A stretch of 64,000 bases of DNA from Hwangdonia seohaensis (GCF_031932625.1 NZ_JAVSCK010000001.1:744001-808000), one strand, 5' to 3'; positions 53,915 through 62,653 are shown, counted from the first letter of the stretch. Notes: generated by a model from the letters alone, not told the origin. Translations and numbers: made by a program.

Positions 53915-53928
53915 CTACTTATAAGTAG
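53915..53928. promoter_or_regulatory. Perfect 14-base palindrome upstream of NfeD-flotillin
   Basis: CTACTTATAAGTAG is its own reverse complement and lies about 120 bases upstream of the NfeD start, in the gap after the serine hydrolase gene. A dimeric regulator could bind it; no further support is seen. Confidence 0.3.
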
Positions 53929-53974
53929 TTGGGATTTGTATTTTGTTACAAAACCATGTAAAATTTTACGGGAA

Positions 53975-55075
53975 TTACTCAATTAACTGTCTACCCAACT
54001 CAGCTAAAAAAGGAAAACCTACCGTATCGTATTCGTAATTATTATCGTTAAAAATCTGATTTTTATTTACGTGAATGGTGGCGGTTATTATGTATTCTTT
54101 TTTGGTTTTTTCATTTACAATATACGCGCAATCGGTTAGGTAACCATAAGCATTACCTACTTTATTGTATATTTTTATGTGTTTGGGCAATGGTTTTTTG
54201 GAATCGCCAAACACCAAAAACTTGACATAGCTTTCGTAATAATCGTCGGTAGTGTAACCCGCTTCATGAGGCAAGATTTTCATGGTGTTAATTAAAAACG
54301 ACCTGTCGATTGGTGTTAAATGAAATTGTTGGCGATGTGGATATAATTCAGGAAACATGAGCCGTTTCATAATTTGGTGTAAAGCGGTTACGGGCAAATA
54401 GTTTTTTAACGAAAAATCCATAGGATTATTAACCAAACTATCATTAGCCATATAGCCTTTGCCTTTGGTGATTTTGTTTAATTTTAAAGGATTTATGGGT
54501 TGATTGATAACGGAATCGGTTTTAAAAATAACCTCATTTTGATTGTAAAAGATAAGCGGTTTGGTTTTTAAATCGGCAGAATTATCAACCGATAATCTAT
54601 GGGAAATTCTGGCGTTTATGCCTTTCTCTTTCAGTTTTCTGTTAATGAAATCTTTACCTAAATACTCAAACAATCTGTTATATGCAGCGTTATCGCTTAC
54701 AGCAAATATTTTTTTTATGGCATTGGATACTGTTGTTTTTGTACTGTCACCTTCAACATTAAAAAGGGTGTTTCTATCGATAAGCGTATGGTCCTTAATT
54801 TTTTCCAGAGCCAATATAGCAATGGGTAATTTTACGGTACTCGCAGGATAAAAATAGGTATTGTCGTCAACCTGAAAACTGTAATCTTTAAAGTAAACGG
54901 AATCCTTTTCCCTTTTAACTTCAGTAAATAAAATTTGAACCTCGTGGTTCCCGATAGCATCCGCAATGGTTTTAATTTTTGGGTTGCTGGAAGCCAAAAC
55001 GGTTTCAATAGGGTCTGTGCTTTCGCTTTTACAACTTGAAAAGAAGGTTATAGCGATTAAAACAAAATATCTCAT
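53975..55075 (-). CDS. Serine hydrolase of the class A beta-lactamase fold, lipoprotein
   Basis: The ATG at 55075 is chosen because it gives a clean lipoprotein signal (TFFSSC, Cys15); an upstream ATG at 55105 would add ten residues. The 366-residue protein has the catalytic SxxK (Ser79, Lys82 in YPASTVKLP), an SDN-like motif (AVSDNAAYNRLFEYLG) and a KVGN in place of the KTG motif. Together this is a penicillin-recognising serine hydrolase. Whether it destroys beta-lactams, cuts peptidoglycan peptides or acts on another ester cannot be told; the atypical third motif argues against a strong beta-lactamase. It follows the ketoacyl synthase gene closely. Confidence 0.82.
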   Translation of the reverse strand: MRYFVLIAITFFSSCKSESTDPIETVLASSNPKIKTIADAIGNHEVQILFTEVKREKDSVYFKDYSFQVDDNTYFYPASTVKLPIAILALEKIKDHTLIDRNTLFNVEGDSTKTTVSNAIKKIFAVSDNAAYNRLFEYLGKDFINRKLKEKGINARISHRLSVDNSADLKTKPLIFYNQNEVIFKTDSVINQPINPLKLNKITKGKGYMANDSLVNNPMDFSLKNYLPVTALHQIMKRLMFPELYPHRQQFHLTPIDRSFLINTMKILPHEAGYTTDDYYESYVKFLVFGDSKKPLPKHIKIYNKVGNAYGYLTDCAYIVNEKTKKEYIITATIHVNKNQIFNDNNYEYDTVGFPFLAELGRQLIE

Positions 55076-55106
55076 GGTAGCCATTTGTTTCAATAAATAT
55101 AACATT

Positions 55107-56270
55107 TTATTTTGTTAACAGGATTGAAACGGCATTACCGCCAAACCCAACGGCATTCACTAAAATATGTTTAATTTTTTTAGGTGTGTTTTGATGCTCT
55201 AAATATGGTATTCCAATAAATTTTTGATGCTGTAACATTAAAATTGCCAGCTCAATACTTAATGCGCCGGATGCTCCAAAGGTGTGCCCTATTTTCCATT
55301 TGTTGCTTGTTAATGCTGGAACGTTGTTTTTAAAAACAGCTTCAATGGCTTTATATTCCGAATGATCGCCTTTTACGGTGCCCGGAGCGTGCATGACGAT
55401 AATATCAATATCGCTTGGATTTAGATTGCCCAATGCCATTTTCATCGATTTTTGAAAGCATTTGGCATCGGTAGAAATGGAAATGTTGTGCGTTAAAATT
55501 TCGGTGGCGTAACCCATGCCCGTTATGTAAGCCAAAGCGTTTTCTGTTTTACCGTATTCCAAGCAAACCATGGATGCGCCTTCGCCTAAAACCATGGTAT
55601 TTTGCTTTTTTGAAAGATTTAAAGCTCGACAGGGAAAAGATTCTTCGTCTAATTTGGCTTTTGAATAAATTTTTAAGGCCTGCATTTGTGCTATGGTAAA
55701 CGGTGTTAATGGCGCTTCGCTGCCACCAACCAAAAACTTATTGCACATGCCGGAATTTAACCAAGCCACGCCATTTAACAGAGCGTGTAAGGCTGTGGAG
55801 CAGGTTATGGAATGGCTTATTTCTGGGCCATTGGTTTGTAAATCGTGTGCCACCCACGAGGATATATTTCCCAGTGTTGTGGTTGGCGAGCTTAAGGTTT
55901 TTGCTTTATTGTTTTTTAGGAAATCTTTATGGTAATCCTCGAAAAGTTGCGTGGCGCCCCGAGACGACCCAATGTTAATGCCGAAGTTGTCTGAAGCTTT
56001 CCAATAGGCATCTTTTATGGCTTGTCGTGAGGCGTACATCGCATATAAAACGGTATTGTCCAGCGATTTGTATTTGTTGTCGGATAGCCGTAAAGCTTCA
56101 ATATCTTGTTTTGCTTCTTGAGGAATTTGGGCCACTAAAACGGATTCGTTTTTTAACCTTTTCTCGGTAATGTAATGTTGGTTGTTTTGATAGTTTTCCC
56201 AAATGTGATCCAACGATTTTCCTAACGGGGAAATGGATGCCATGGCGGTTATGGAGACTGGTTTTTGCAA
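55107..56270 (-). CDS. Stand-alone beta-ketoacyl-ACP synthase, TTG start
   Basis: The 387-residue protein has the thiolase-type fold with the full Cys-His-His triad: Cys157 (SITCSTALHALL), His in VMHAPGTVKGD and His in KIGHTFGASG. The TTG at 56270 is the likely start: the first ATG (56243) would cut off the first core strand (VSITAMASISPLG), and a stop lies 11 codons upstream. The enzyme joins acyl-ACP with malonyl-ACP. It is shorter than FabF (about 410 residues), and in Bacteroidetes such lone synthases occur near biotin genes or in pigment clusters. With bioB 4.5 kb away, a role in pimeloyl (biotin precursor) synthesis is possible, but there is no direct evidence. Confidence 0.85.
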   Translation of the reverse strand: MQKPVSITAMASISPLGKSLDHIWENYQNNQHYITEKRLKNESVLVAQIPQEAKQDIEALRLSDNKYKSLDNTVLYAMYASRQAIKDAYWKASDNFGINIGSSRGATQLFEDYHKDFLKNNKAKTLSSPTTTLGNISSWVAHDLQTNGPEISHSITCSTALHALLNGVAWLNSGMCNKFLVGGSEAPLTPFTIAQMQALKIYSKAKLDEESFPCRALNLSKKQNTMVLGEGASMVCLEYGKTENALAYITGMGYATEILTHNISISTDAKCFQKSMKMALGNLNPSDIDIIVMHAPGTVKGDHSEYKAIEAVFKNNVPALTSNKWKIGHTFGASGALSIELAILMLQHQKFIGIPYLEHQNTPKKIKHILVNAVGFGGNAVSILLTK

Positions 56271-56459
56271 CGTTTTAAGTTTTGGTAAAAGTAATACTTA
56301 TGTGTGTGCTATAATAACAACCGAATATAAAAATATAAACACTTTGGATTGTGCTTTTGTTTTTGGACAATCTCGTTGTTTGCCGCTTCGCTACCGCAAG
56401 GGTCTGTTTTGTGGAGGCGAAATTAAGTTTAAAGTAAATGGAATTCTATAATCTTGGTG

Positions 56460-56620
56460 GCAAGTACTAAACCCGCGTTAGGGATTGATCGGTTCGACTG
56501 CGCTCACCGCAGGCTAAATGTTTGAGCTCGCCGACGTAGGAGGAAGCGCGTAGTGAAAGCCCGACCTTTTTTGCCCTGAGCGAAGTCGAAGGGTGGGGTA
56601 ACGCCCAAATTTTCTGGATA
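56460..56620 (-). repeat. Dispersed intergenic repeat, inverted copy
   Basis: Read on the minus strand it gives TTGGGCGTTACCCC, GGTCGGGCTTTCACTACGCG and ATCCCTAACGCGGG, the same order as at 50357-50579. GTCGAAG motifs (CTGAGCGAAGTCGAAGG, GAGCTTGTCGAAG) are embedded or adjacent. The rest of the 465-base gap (56271-56735) shows a small palindrome TCACTTGAAGTGA near 56668 and the terminator of the RNase gene, but no gene. Confidence 0.6.
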
Positions 56621-56697
56621 GTTCTGCTGAGCTTGTCGAAGTACAATTCCGATAGAAATAATCGTAATCACTTGAAGTGACAAAAGTTATTAAATAC

Positions 56698-56734
56698 AAA
56701 AACGCCTTGCTAAACAGTTAGCAAGGCGTTTTAA
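56698..56734 (-). terminator. Terminator of the RNase E/G gene
   Basis: AACGCCTTGCTAA (56701-56713) pairs perfectly with TTAGCAAGGCGTT (56718-56730) across a four-base loop. The flanks have A and T runs, directly after the RNase stop codon. Confidence 0.85.
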
Positions 56735-56735
56735 G

Positions 56736-58283
56736 TTATTTAATTTGATTACCGTCTTTATCGAAAAAGTGGTATTCTAAGTATGTGTAAGCATCTCTTG
56801 GTAAAATTTTAACCCATTTTTTGTGCTCAAAAAACCATTTTGAGCGTACTGATGGAAAACCTTTTGTTAAGAAGGCCGCTATAAAAGGATGTGTGTTTAA
56901 AGTCAGCTTTTTATAGTCTTTTTTTAATAGTTTTTCAAGATCGTGATTTATTTTTTGCACCAATCCTATGGGTGCTTCAATCTCAGAACCATTAATAATC
57001 TCGTCAGGGTTTTCCTCACGGGTTTTAATGTTCATTTCTGGACGTACACGTTGTCTTGTTATTTGTATCAAGCCAAATTTACTTGGAGGCAGTATTTTGT
57101 GTTTTGCCCTATCGTCCTTCATTTCGTCGCGAAGGTGATTAAAGAGCTTCTGCCTGTTTTCTGCTCTTGTTAAATCTATAAAATCTACTACTATTATGCC
57201 GCCCATATCGCGTAAACGCAACTGGCGCGCCATTTCGGTAGCGGCGATTAAATTAACCTCAAGTGCGGTATCCTCTTGGTTGTTTGCTTTGTTAGAGCGG
57301 TTTCCGCTGTTTACATCTATTACGTGGAGCGCTTCGGTATGTTCAATTACCAAATACGCACCTTTTGCCATAGAAACGGTTTTACCAAAGGAGGTTTTTA
57401 TTTGTCTTTCAATCCCGAATTTCTCGAAAATTGGAACTTTAGACTGATACAATTTAACTATTGATTCTTTTTTTGGTGCAATTTCCTGCACGTAATCTTT
57501 AATTTGATAGTAAAGCTCTTCATCATCAACATGAATACTTGTAAAGCTGTCGTTGAATATGTCTCGTAAAATGGACGAGGCTTTATTCATTTCTCCCAAT
57601 ACTTTACTTGGATGATGTGCTCTGTGTAGCTTTTTGCACATTGCATTCCATCGCTGGAGCAAATTTTGCAAATCTTTATCTAGTTCAGCTACTTTTTTGC
57701 CTTGTGCTACCGTACGAACAATAATACCAAAACCTTGCGGCGTGATACTTTTAACCAATCGTTTTAATCGGTCTTTTTCTGCTTTGTCTTCTATTTTTTG
57801 AGAAATAGAGATGCGACTGGAAAAAGGGACCAAAACAATATATCTACCGGCTATAGAAAGCTCAGAACTAATTCTGGGCCCTTTGGTGGATATGGGTTCT
57901 TTTACTATTTGTACTAATAGCGATTGATTTGATTTTAAGACATCGGCAATTTTGCCGTCTTTATCAATATCTTTTTCAAATGGGAAGTTTTTTAAAGAAA
58001 AATCTTTTAGTTTACCTGTGCTTACACGTTTTGTGAATTTTAAAAGCGAAGGTAGTTTTGGCCCTAAATCGTGATAGTGCAAAAATGCATCTTTCTCGTA
58101 GCCTACATTTACAAATGCGGCGTTTAGTCCAGGAACGGCTTTTCGTATTTTGGCTATAAACACATCGCCAACCGAGAAGTCGTTACTATCTTCATCTTTC
58201 TGTAATTCAATAAGTTTTCCATCTTTTAATAAGGCAAAATCAACGTCGTTAGAACTAGATCTAATGATCAATTCTTTATCCAT
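56736..58283 (-). CDS. rng: Ribonuclease E/G family endoribonuclease
   Basis: The 515-residue protein has an N-terminal S1-like RNA-binding domain (about 30-125; VGDVFIAKIRKAVPGLNAAF), the 5'-sensor and RNase H-like core, and the two metal-binding Asp motifs (LHVIDVNSGN and GGIIVVDFIDL). It lacks the long scaffold tail of E. coli RNase E, so it is an RNase G-sized enzyme. It processes rRNA and starts mRNA decay. The minus-strand leader of up to 277 bases (58284-58560) holds several hairpins (see findings), and the gene has its own terminator. Confidence 0.93.
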   Translation of the reverse strand: MDKELIIRSSSNDVDFALLKDGKLIELQKDEDSNDFSVGDVFIAKIRKAVPGLNAAFVNVGYEKDAFLHYHDLGPKLPSLLKFTKRVSTGKLKDFSLKNFPFEKDIDKDGKIADVLKSNQSLLVQIVKEPISTKGPRISSELSIAGRYIVLVPFSSRISISQKIEDKAEKDRLKRLVKSITPQGFGIIVRTVAQGKKVAELDKDLQNLLQRWNAMCKKLHRAHHPSKVLGEMNKASSILRDIFNDSFTSIHVDDEELYYQIKDYVQEIAPKKESIVKLYQSKVPIFEKFGIERQIKTSFGKTVSMAKGAYLVIEHTEALHVIDVNSGNRSNKANNQEDTALEVNLIAATEMARQLRLRDMGGIIVVDFIDLTRAENRQKLFNHLRDEMKDDRAKHKILPPSKFGLIQITRQRVRPEMNIKTREENPDEIINGSEIEAPIGLVQKINHDLEKLLKKDYKKLTLNTHPFIAAFLTKGFPSVRSKWFFEHKKWVKILPRDAYTYLEYHFFDKDGNQIK

Positions 58284-58528
58284 TTAGTTAATTTTAATCC
58301 ATCACTTTAATAAGCGACAGATGGATTATACATTATTTTTAATCTGATAATTGATGTTTTTTTAATTATCGGATTGAATACCTTAAGCTAATCTAAGTGA
58401 TTTAAGATTAACCTTTTACTAAGGTATTTCACAGGATTTTTAAATCCGTGGAGTTCAAAAAACATCTAAAAAAGACGCTAAAAATTTTAATGAACTCATT
58501 TCAAAGAACTTGTTGTTTTTTAAAACCG

Positions 58529-58557
58529 AAAAAAGTAGCTGATCTAACTACTTTTTT
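58529..58557 (-). terminator. Terminator of the HU / 30-residue protein transcript
   Basis: AAAAAAGTAG pairs with CTACTTTTTT across a nine-base loop, directly after the stop of the small basic gene. Confidence 0.7.
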
Positions 58558-58560
58558 GGT

Positions 58561-58653
58561 TTATTTTTTCTTTTTGTGACGGTTAGCGCGTCTACGTTTT
58601 TTACGTTTGTGCGTCGCTACCTTATGTCTTTTGCGTTTTTTACCACTTGGCAT
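58561..58653 (-). CDS. 30-residue highly basic protein, ribosome-associated candidate
   Basis: The open frame reads MPSGKKRKRHKVATHK and then a run of Arg/Lys ending in four Lys. Of 30 residues 18 are Lys or Arg and three are His, with no acidic residue. It lies 41 bases after the HU stop codon on the same strand and is followed at once by a terminator, so it is a real co-transcribed gene rather than chance. Proteins this small and basic are typical of ribosomes; a small Bacteroidetes-specific large-subunit protein (bL38) is known from Flavobacterium, and this could be it or a similar protein. That link is from memory of size and charge, not from an alignment. A nucleoid role beside HU is the other option. 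Confidence 0.8.
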   Translation of the reverse strand: MPSGKKRKRHKVATHKRKKRRRANRHKKKK

Positions 58654-58694
58654 AAATAGTGTCTTTTTAAATTAATAATTCGTTTGAAGCTCGT

Positions 58695-58985
58695 TTACTT
58701 CACTTCTACATTTGTTTTAACGCCTTCTACAAAAACTTTTGCAGGCTTAAATGCAGGAATGTTATGAGCTGGTATTTTAATGGTTGTGTTTTTAGAGATG
58801 TTTCTTCCCGTTTTTTCAGCTCTTGTTTTTACAATAAAGCTTCCAAAACCTCTTAAATAAACGTTGTCACCACTTTCTAAAGAGGTTTTTACTTCTTCCA
58901 TAAATGTTTCAACAGTTGCTTGAACATCACCTTTTTCAATTCCTAATTTCTCTGAAATCTTTGCTACTAAATCAGCCTTCGTCAT
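58695..58985 (-). CDS. HU-family DNA-binding protein
   Basis: The 96-residue protein has the HU/IHF fold: MTKADLVAKISEKLG at the start, the hinge GDNVYLRGFGSFIVKTRAEK, the arm tip RNISKNTTIKIPAHNIPAFK with the intercalating Pro, and KVFVEGVK at the end. It bends and packs DNA. A strong promoter lies at 59031-59061, and the 30-residue basic protein follows in the same transcript. Confidence 0.95.
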   Translation of the reverse strand: MTKADLVAKISEKLGIEKGDVQATVETFMEEVKTSLESGDNVYLRGFGSFIVKTRAEKTGRNISKNTTIKIPAHNIPAFKPAKVFVEGVKTNVEVK

Positions 58986-59030
58986 TTTAATATATTATTT
59001 TAAGTTACTATTATAGTTTTTAAGGGATGC

Positions 59031-59061
59031 AAATATAGGAATTTAAAATTCAATATTTCAA
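59031..59061 (-). promoter_or_regulatory. Promoter of the HU gene
   Basis: On the minus strand TTG (59061-59059), 20 bases, then TATATTTG (59038-59031), close to the Bacteroidetes consensus. The -7 box lies 45 bases before the ATG. Confidence 0.7.
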
Positions 59062-59095
59062 ACCTAATTCATTAAAATTTAAGATTATAAACGTT

Positions 59096-59103
59096 TATTT
59101 TTG
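59096..59103 (+). promoter_or_regulatory. -7 box of mutY, decides the start codon
   Basis: TATTTTTG matches TAnnTTTG and overlaps an in-frame TTG at 59101, which therefore is not the start. The ATG at 59125 lies 21 bases after the box. Confidence 0.5.
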
Positions 59104-59124
59104 TTTGCTTTATTTAACGAATCA

Positions 59125-60165
59125 ATGATTTTTTCAAAAACACTAAAACACTGGTACTCAATTAATAAGCGAATGCTTCCTTGGAGACAAACCCAAGATC
59201 CTTACTTTATTTGGTTGTCTGAAATTATTTTGCAACAAACCCAAGTTAAACAGGGATTGCCCTATTACCAAGCGTTTGTTGCCCAATATCCAACGGTTTT
59301 TGATTTGGCAAAAGCCGATGAAAGTGAAGTGCTAAAATTATGGCAAGGGCTCGGGTATTATTCCCGTGCCAGAAATCTGCACGCGACTTCAAAGTATATT
59401 GTAAGCGCGTTTAACGGGGAATTTCCCAACAACTACAAAGCATTGCTAAAACTAAAAGGGGTTGGCGATTATACCGCCAGTGCCATCGCTTCAATTTGCT
59501 TTAACGAGGCCACAGCCGTGGTTGATGGTAACGTGTATAGGGTGTTATCGCGATATTTCGGAATTGACACGCCCATAAATTCATCAAAAGGCGTGAAGGA
59601 ATTTAAGGCTTTGGCCCAAGAATTAATCGATAAAGAGGATCCGGCCAATTTTAACCAAGCCATTATGGAGTTTGGTGCGGTACAGTGTACACCCAAAAAT
59701 CCAGATTGCCGCATTTGCCCTTTAAATAAGGGATGCATTGCTTTTAACAAGAATAGAATAGCCGAATTACCGGTTAAAATTAAATCCGCGAAAGCGAAAA
59801 AAAAGCATTTTAACTTTTTGGTATTCGTATCAAAAGACCAGAAAACCGTATTGGAAAAGCGCGAGGGTAAAGGGATTTGGCAAAACCTGTATCAATTTCC
59901 TTTAGTTGAAACCGATAAAAACCTAGATTACAACCAATTTAAAACGCTTGTAAAAAACCATACTTTGTTGGAAGGTATGCCGTTTGAATTGCTGTTATAT
60001 AATAAGGACGTGATGGTTCATAAATTATCGCACCAGCATTTGCACACAAAATTCTGGATTGTAAATGTTGAGCGTTTAAATGGTAACGCAATTTCAGTTG
60101 ATAAAATACACGACTTTCCCGTGCCAATTATAATAGGAAACTTTATTGAGGCGTTTAATTTTTGA
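59125..60165 (+). CDS. mutY: A/G-specific adenine glycosylase MutY
   Basis: The 346-residue protein removes adenine mispaired with 8-oxoguanine. The catalytic Glu33 is in SEIILQQTQV, the helix-hairpin-helix in LKGVGDYTASAI, the catalytic Asp in AVVDGNVYRVLSR, and four cysteines for the iron-sulfur cluster in the spacing C-x6-C-x2-C-x5-C (VQCTPKNPDCRICPLNKGC). The C-terminal NUDIX-like domain (about 230-346) recognises 8-oxoG. It starts the mutY-ssb-gldE-gldD series common in Flavobacteriaceae. Confidence 0.95.
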   Translation: MIFSKTLKHWYSINKRMLPWRQTQDPYFIWLSEIILQQTQVKQGLPYYQAFVAQYPTVFDLAKADESEVLKLWQGLGYYSRARNLHATSKYIVSAFNGEFPNNYKALLKLKGVGDYTASAIASICFNEATAVVDGNVYRVLSRYFGIDTPINSSKGVKEFKALAQELIDKEDPANFNQAIMEFGAVQCTPKNPDCRICPLNKGCIAFNKNRIAELPVKIKSAKAKKKHFNFLVFVSKDQKTVLEKREGKGIWQNLYQFPLVETDKNLDYNQFKTLVKNHTLLEGMPFELLLYNKDVMVHKLSHQHLHTKFWIVNVERLNGNAISVDKIHDFPVPIIIGNFIEAFNF

Positions 60166-60225
60166 TACTCGATTTTAAACAGTCATATTTTTTTACTAAT
60201 TTTAAGTTTATCAAATGCAAAAGAG

Positions 60226-60233
60226 TAATTTTG
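60226..60233 (+). promoter_or_regulatory. -7 box of ssb
   Basis: TAATTTTG matches TAnnTTTG and lies 22 bases before the ssb start codon, so ssb can be transcribed apart from mutY. Confidence 0.5.
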
Positions 60234-60255
60234 CAGTATTAAATTAAAAAAGATT

Positions 60256-60708
60256 ATGTCAGGAACATTAAATAAAGTGATGCTTATTGGGCATTTGGGA
60301 GATGAGGTAAAAATGCACTATTTTGAAGGCGGCGGATGTATTGGTCGCTTTCCGTTGGCAACAAACGAAACCTATACCAGCAAACAAACCAACGAGCGCA
60401 TTACAAATACCGAATGGCATAATATTGTGGTGCGTAATAAAGGTGCCGAAATTTGCGAAAAATATTTAAGCAAAGGCGATAAAGTGTATATTGAAGGCCG
60501 ATTGAAAACCAGAAAATGGCAAGACGATAAAGGTGCAGACCGGTACTCGACCGAAATCCATTGTACCGATTTTACGTTTTTAAGTACTAAAAAAGAAAGC
60601 GATACCAATGCGGCCAATAAACCTGCAGCGCAAAATACCAATGTTGCTGCAAAACCATCAGGACCGGCGAAACCTGTTGAAGAAGATAGTGATGACCTTC
60701 CGTTTTAA
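60256..60708 (+). CDS. ssb: Single-stranded DNA-binding protein
   Basis: The 150-residue protein has an OB-fold (about 1-112; NKVMLIGHLGDEVKMHY, TEWHNIVVRNKGAEICEKYL, GDKVYIEGRLKTRKWQD) and a flexible linker ending in the acidic tip SDDLPF that binds partner proteins. The length is on the short side, normal for a secondary or Bacteroidetes SSB. It lies between mutY and gldE. Confidence 0.95.
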   Translation: MSGTLNKVMLIGHLGDEVKMHYFEGGGCIGRFPLATNETYTSKQTNERITNTEWHNIVVRNKGAEICEKYLSKGDKVYIEGRLKTRKWQDDKGADRYSTEIHCTDFTFLSTKKESDTNAANKPAAQNTNVAAKPSGPAKPVEEDSDDLPF

Positions 60709-60767
60709 TATCAAAAGTGGTTCTCGATTTGTGTGTCGAAACCTATGTTTAACTAATACCATGGTAA

Positions 60768-62072
60768 TTGGATCCTGACCCCGCGAGTTTTATAGCATTA
60801 GTTTTGGCAATTGATTTTTCAGTTGTTAGTGGTTTTGCATTACTGTTTTTACTGTTAATTTGTTCCGGACTTATTTCGGGTGCTGAAGTTGCTTTGTTTT
60901 CACTCACAAGAGCGGATATTGACGAAGGTTTGGCAGCCAATTCTAAACGCATTCAAATTATAGCAAAACTCTTAGAACGCCCTAAAAAGTTGTTGGCAAC
61001 CATATTGGTATCCAATAATTTTATAAACATAGCCATTGTTATTTTGTTCGCGTATTTGGGCGGCAATCTGTTTAATGCCATTGCATCTCCGGTATTGAAA
61101 TTTGCCATAGAAGTTATAATTGTAACCTTTCTTATTTTATTGTTTGGCGAAATATTACCTAAAATTTATGCCAATAGAAATAAGCTAAAGTTTGCTTCGT
61201 TTATGGCCTATCCGTTGCGTGTTTTAGATGTGTTGCTTACGCCTATAAGTATGCCCATGCGCGGTGTTACATTGGCCATTCATAAAAAACTGGGCAAGCA
61301 AAAATCGAATTTAAGTGTCGATCAATTGTCGCAAGCTTTAGAGCTTACCAGCGAAGACGACACGACTAAAGAAGAGCAAAAAATATTGCAGGGTATTGTC
61401 TCTTTCGGAAACACCGATACCAAGCAAGTTATGCGGCCGCGAATAGATATTTTTGCGCTTAATATCGAGCAAAAATATGCCGAAATTATGCCCGAAATCA
61501 TTGCCAACGGTTACTCCAGAATCCCGGTTTATAGAGATAATATTGATACCATTGAAGGTGTTTTGTACGTTAAGGATTTATTGCCATATATAGACCGGAA
61601 ACAGTTTGATTGGTCAACCTTGTTGCGCGAGCCCTTTTTTGTGCCAGAGAATAAAAAGCTGGATGATTTAATGGCGGAATTTCAAGAGAAAAAAGTGCAT
61701 TTGGCCGTTGTGGTTGATGAATATGGAGGTACTTCGGGATTGATTTCCTTAGAAGATATTATTGAAGAAATTGTGGGCGATATTAGTGATGAGTTTGATG
61801 ATGAAGATTTATTGTATTCAAAATTAGACGAGAACAATTATGTGTTTGAAGGGAAAACCGCTTTAAAGGATTTTTACAAGGTTGTTAAAGTTGAAGATGA
61901 TACTCTTTTTGAGGACAATAAAGGCGAAGCCGAAACCATTGCCGGTTTTGTTCTGGAAATATCTAAAAGTTTTCCGAAGTTAAACAGTAAAATAAATTTC
62001 GAAAATTACGTTTTTACTATAGAAGCTTTAGATAATAAACGTATAAAGCGCATAAAATTAACCAAGACTTAA
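60768..62072 (+). CDS. gldE: GldE, gliding-motility membrane protein (CNNM/CorC type), TTG start
   Basis: The 434-residue protein has a CNNM domain with three or four membrane helices (about 15-170; CSGLISGAEVALFSLTRAD), two CBS domains (about 210-330; MRPRIDIFALN, GVLYVKDLLPYI, VHLAVVVDEYGGTSGLISLE) and a CorC-associated C-terminal domain. The TTG at 60768 gives MDPDPASF, as in other GldE proteins; the ATG at 60761 is out of frame and hits a stop after five codons. GldE is linked genetically to GldD and needed with it for gliding and secretion. Its stop codon overlaps the gldD start by one base. Confidence 0.9.
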   Translation: MDPDPASFIALVLAIDFSVVSGFALLFLLLICSGLISGAEVALFSLTRADIDEGLAANSKRIQIIAKLLERPKKLLATILVSNNFINIAIVILFAYLGGNLFNAIASPVLKFAIEVIIVTFLILLFGEILPKIYANRNKLKFASFMAYPLRVLDVLLTPISMPMRGVTLAIHKKLGKQKSNLSVDQLSQALELTSEDDTTKEEQKILQGIVSFGNTDTKQVMRPRIDIFALNIEQKYAEIMPEIIANGYSRIPVYRDNIDTIEGVLYVKDLLPYIDRKQFDWSTLLREPFFVPENKKLDDLMAEFQEKKVHLAVVVDEYGGTSGLISLEDIIEEIVGDISDEFDDEDLLYSKLDENNYVFEGKTALKDFYKVVKVEDDTLFEDNKGEAETIAGFVLEISKSFPKLNSKINFENYVFTIEALDNKRIKRIKLTKT

Positions 62073-62653
62073 TGAATAAGAATTTTTACGTTTGGCTATT
62101 AATAATCGTCTGTTTGTCTTGCGGAGAAACAACAACCCCAAAACCTAAGGCAGAATTACGATTAGAATACCCGAAGGCTAAATATGTTGATGCCAATTTG
62201 CAATTGCCGTTCACTTTCGAGAAAAATTTACTGTCCTCAAAAACGGTCTTAAAAGAGCTCAAAGCACCAACAAAAAGTTACGGTATAAACTTGGAATATG
62301 CAGCGTTAAAAGGCACCATTTTTTTAACCTATAAGGCTATTGAAAAGGACGAAAAAAACCTGATAAGCTTTTTAAGGGATGCCCAAAAATTCACCTTGGA
62401 GCACACCAAAAAAGCAGACGAAATTCCTGCATATCCATTTGAAGATGATAAAAGAAAGGTTTACGGTTTGCTATCCGAAGTAAAGGGAAATGTGGCGTCG
62501 CCCGTACAGTTTTATGTAACCGATAGCGTTAATCATTTCTTAACGGGCTCGTTATATTTTAACGCCAAACCCAATTACGATTCTATTCTTCCGGCAGCAA
62601 ATTATCTGCAAAAAGACATTAAGCATATTATGGAAACGTTAAGGTGGCGCTAA
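62072..62653 (+). CDS. gldD: GldD gliding-motility lipoprotein
   Basis: The 193-residue protein has a lipoprotein signal (VCLSC, Cys17) and the GldD body (LRLEYPKAKYVDANLQLPFT, GTIFLTYKAI, PVQFYVTDSVNHFLTGSLYF). It is essential for gliding motility in Flavobacterium, with an unclear mechanism. TAATG couples it to gldE. Confidence 0.92.
   Translation: MNKNFYVWLLIIVCLSCGETTTPKPKAELRLEYPKAKYVDANLQLPFTFEKNLLSSKTVLKELKAPTKSYGINLEYAALKGTIFLTYKAIEKDEKNLISFLRDAQKFTLEHTKKADEIPAYPFEDDKRKVYGLLSEVKGNVASPVQFYVTDSVNHFLTGSLYFNAKPNYDSILPAANYLQKDIKHIMETLRWR

Noticed and set aside
56514..56699. A 61-codon open frame on the minus strand
   Set aside because: It runs through the dispersed repeat at 56460-56620 and has low-quality, repeat-derived sequence.
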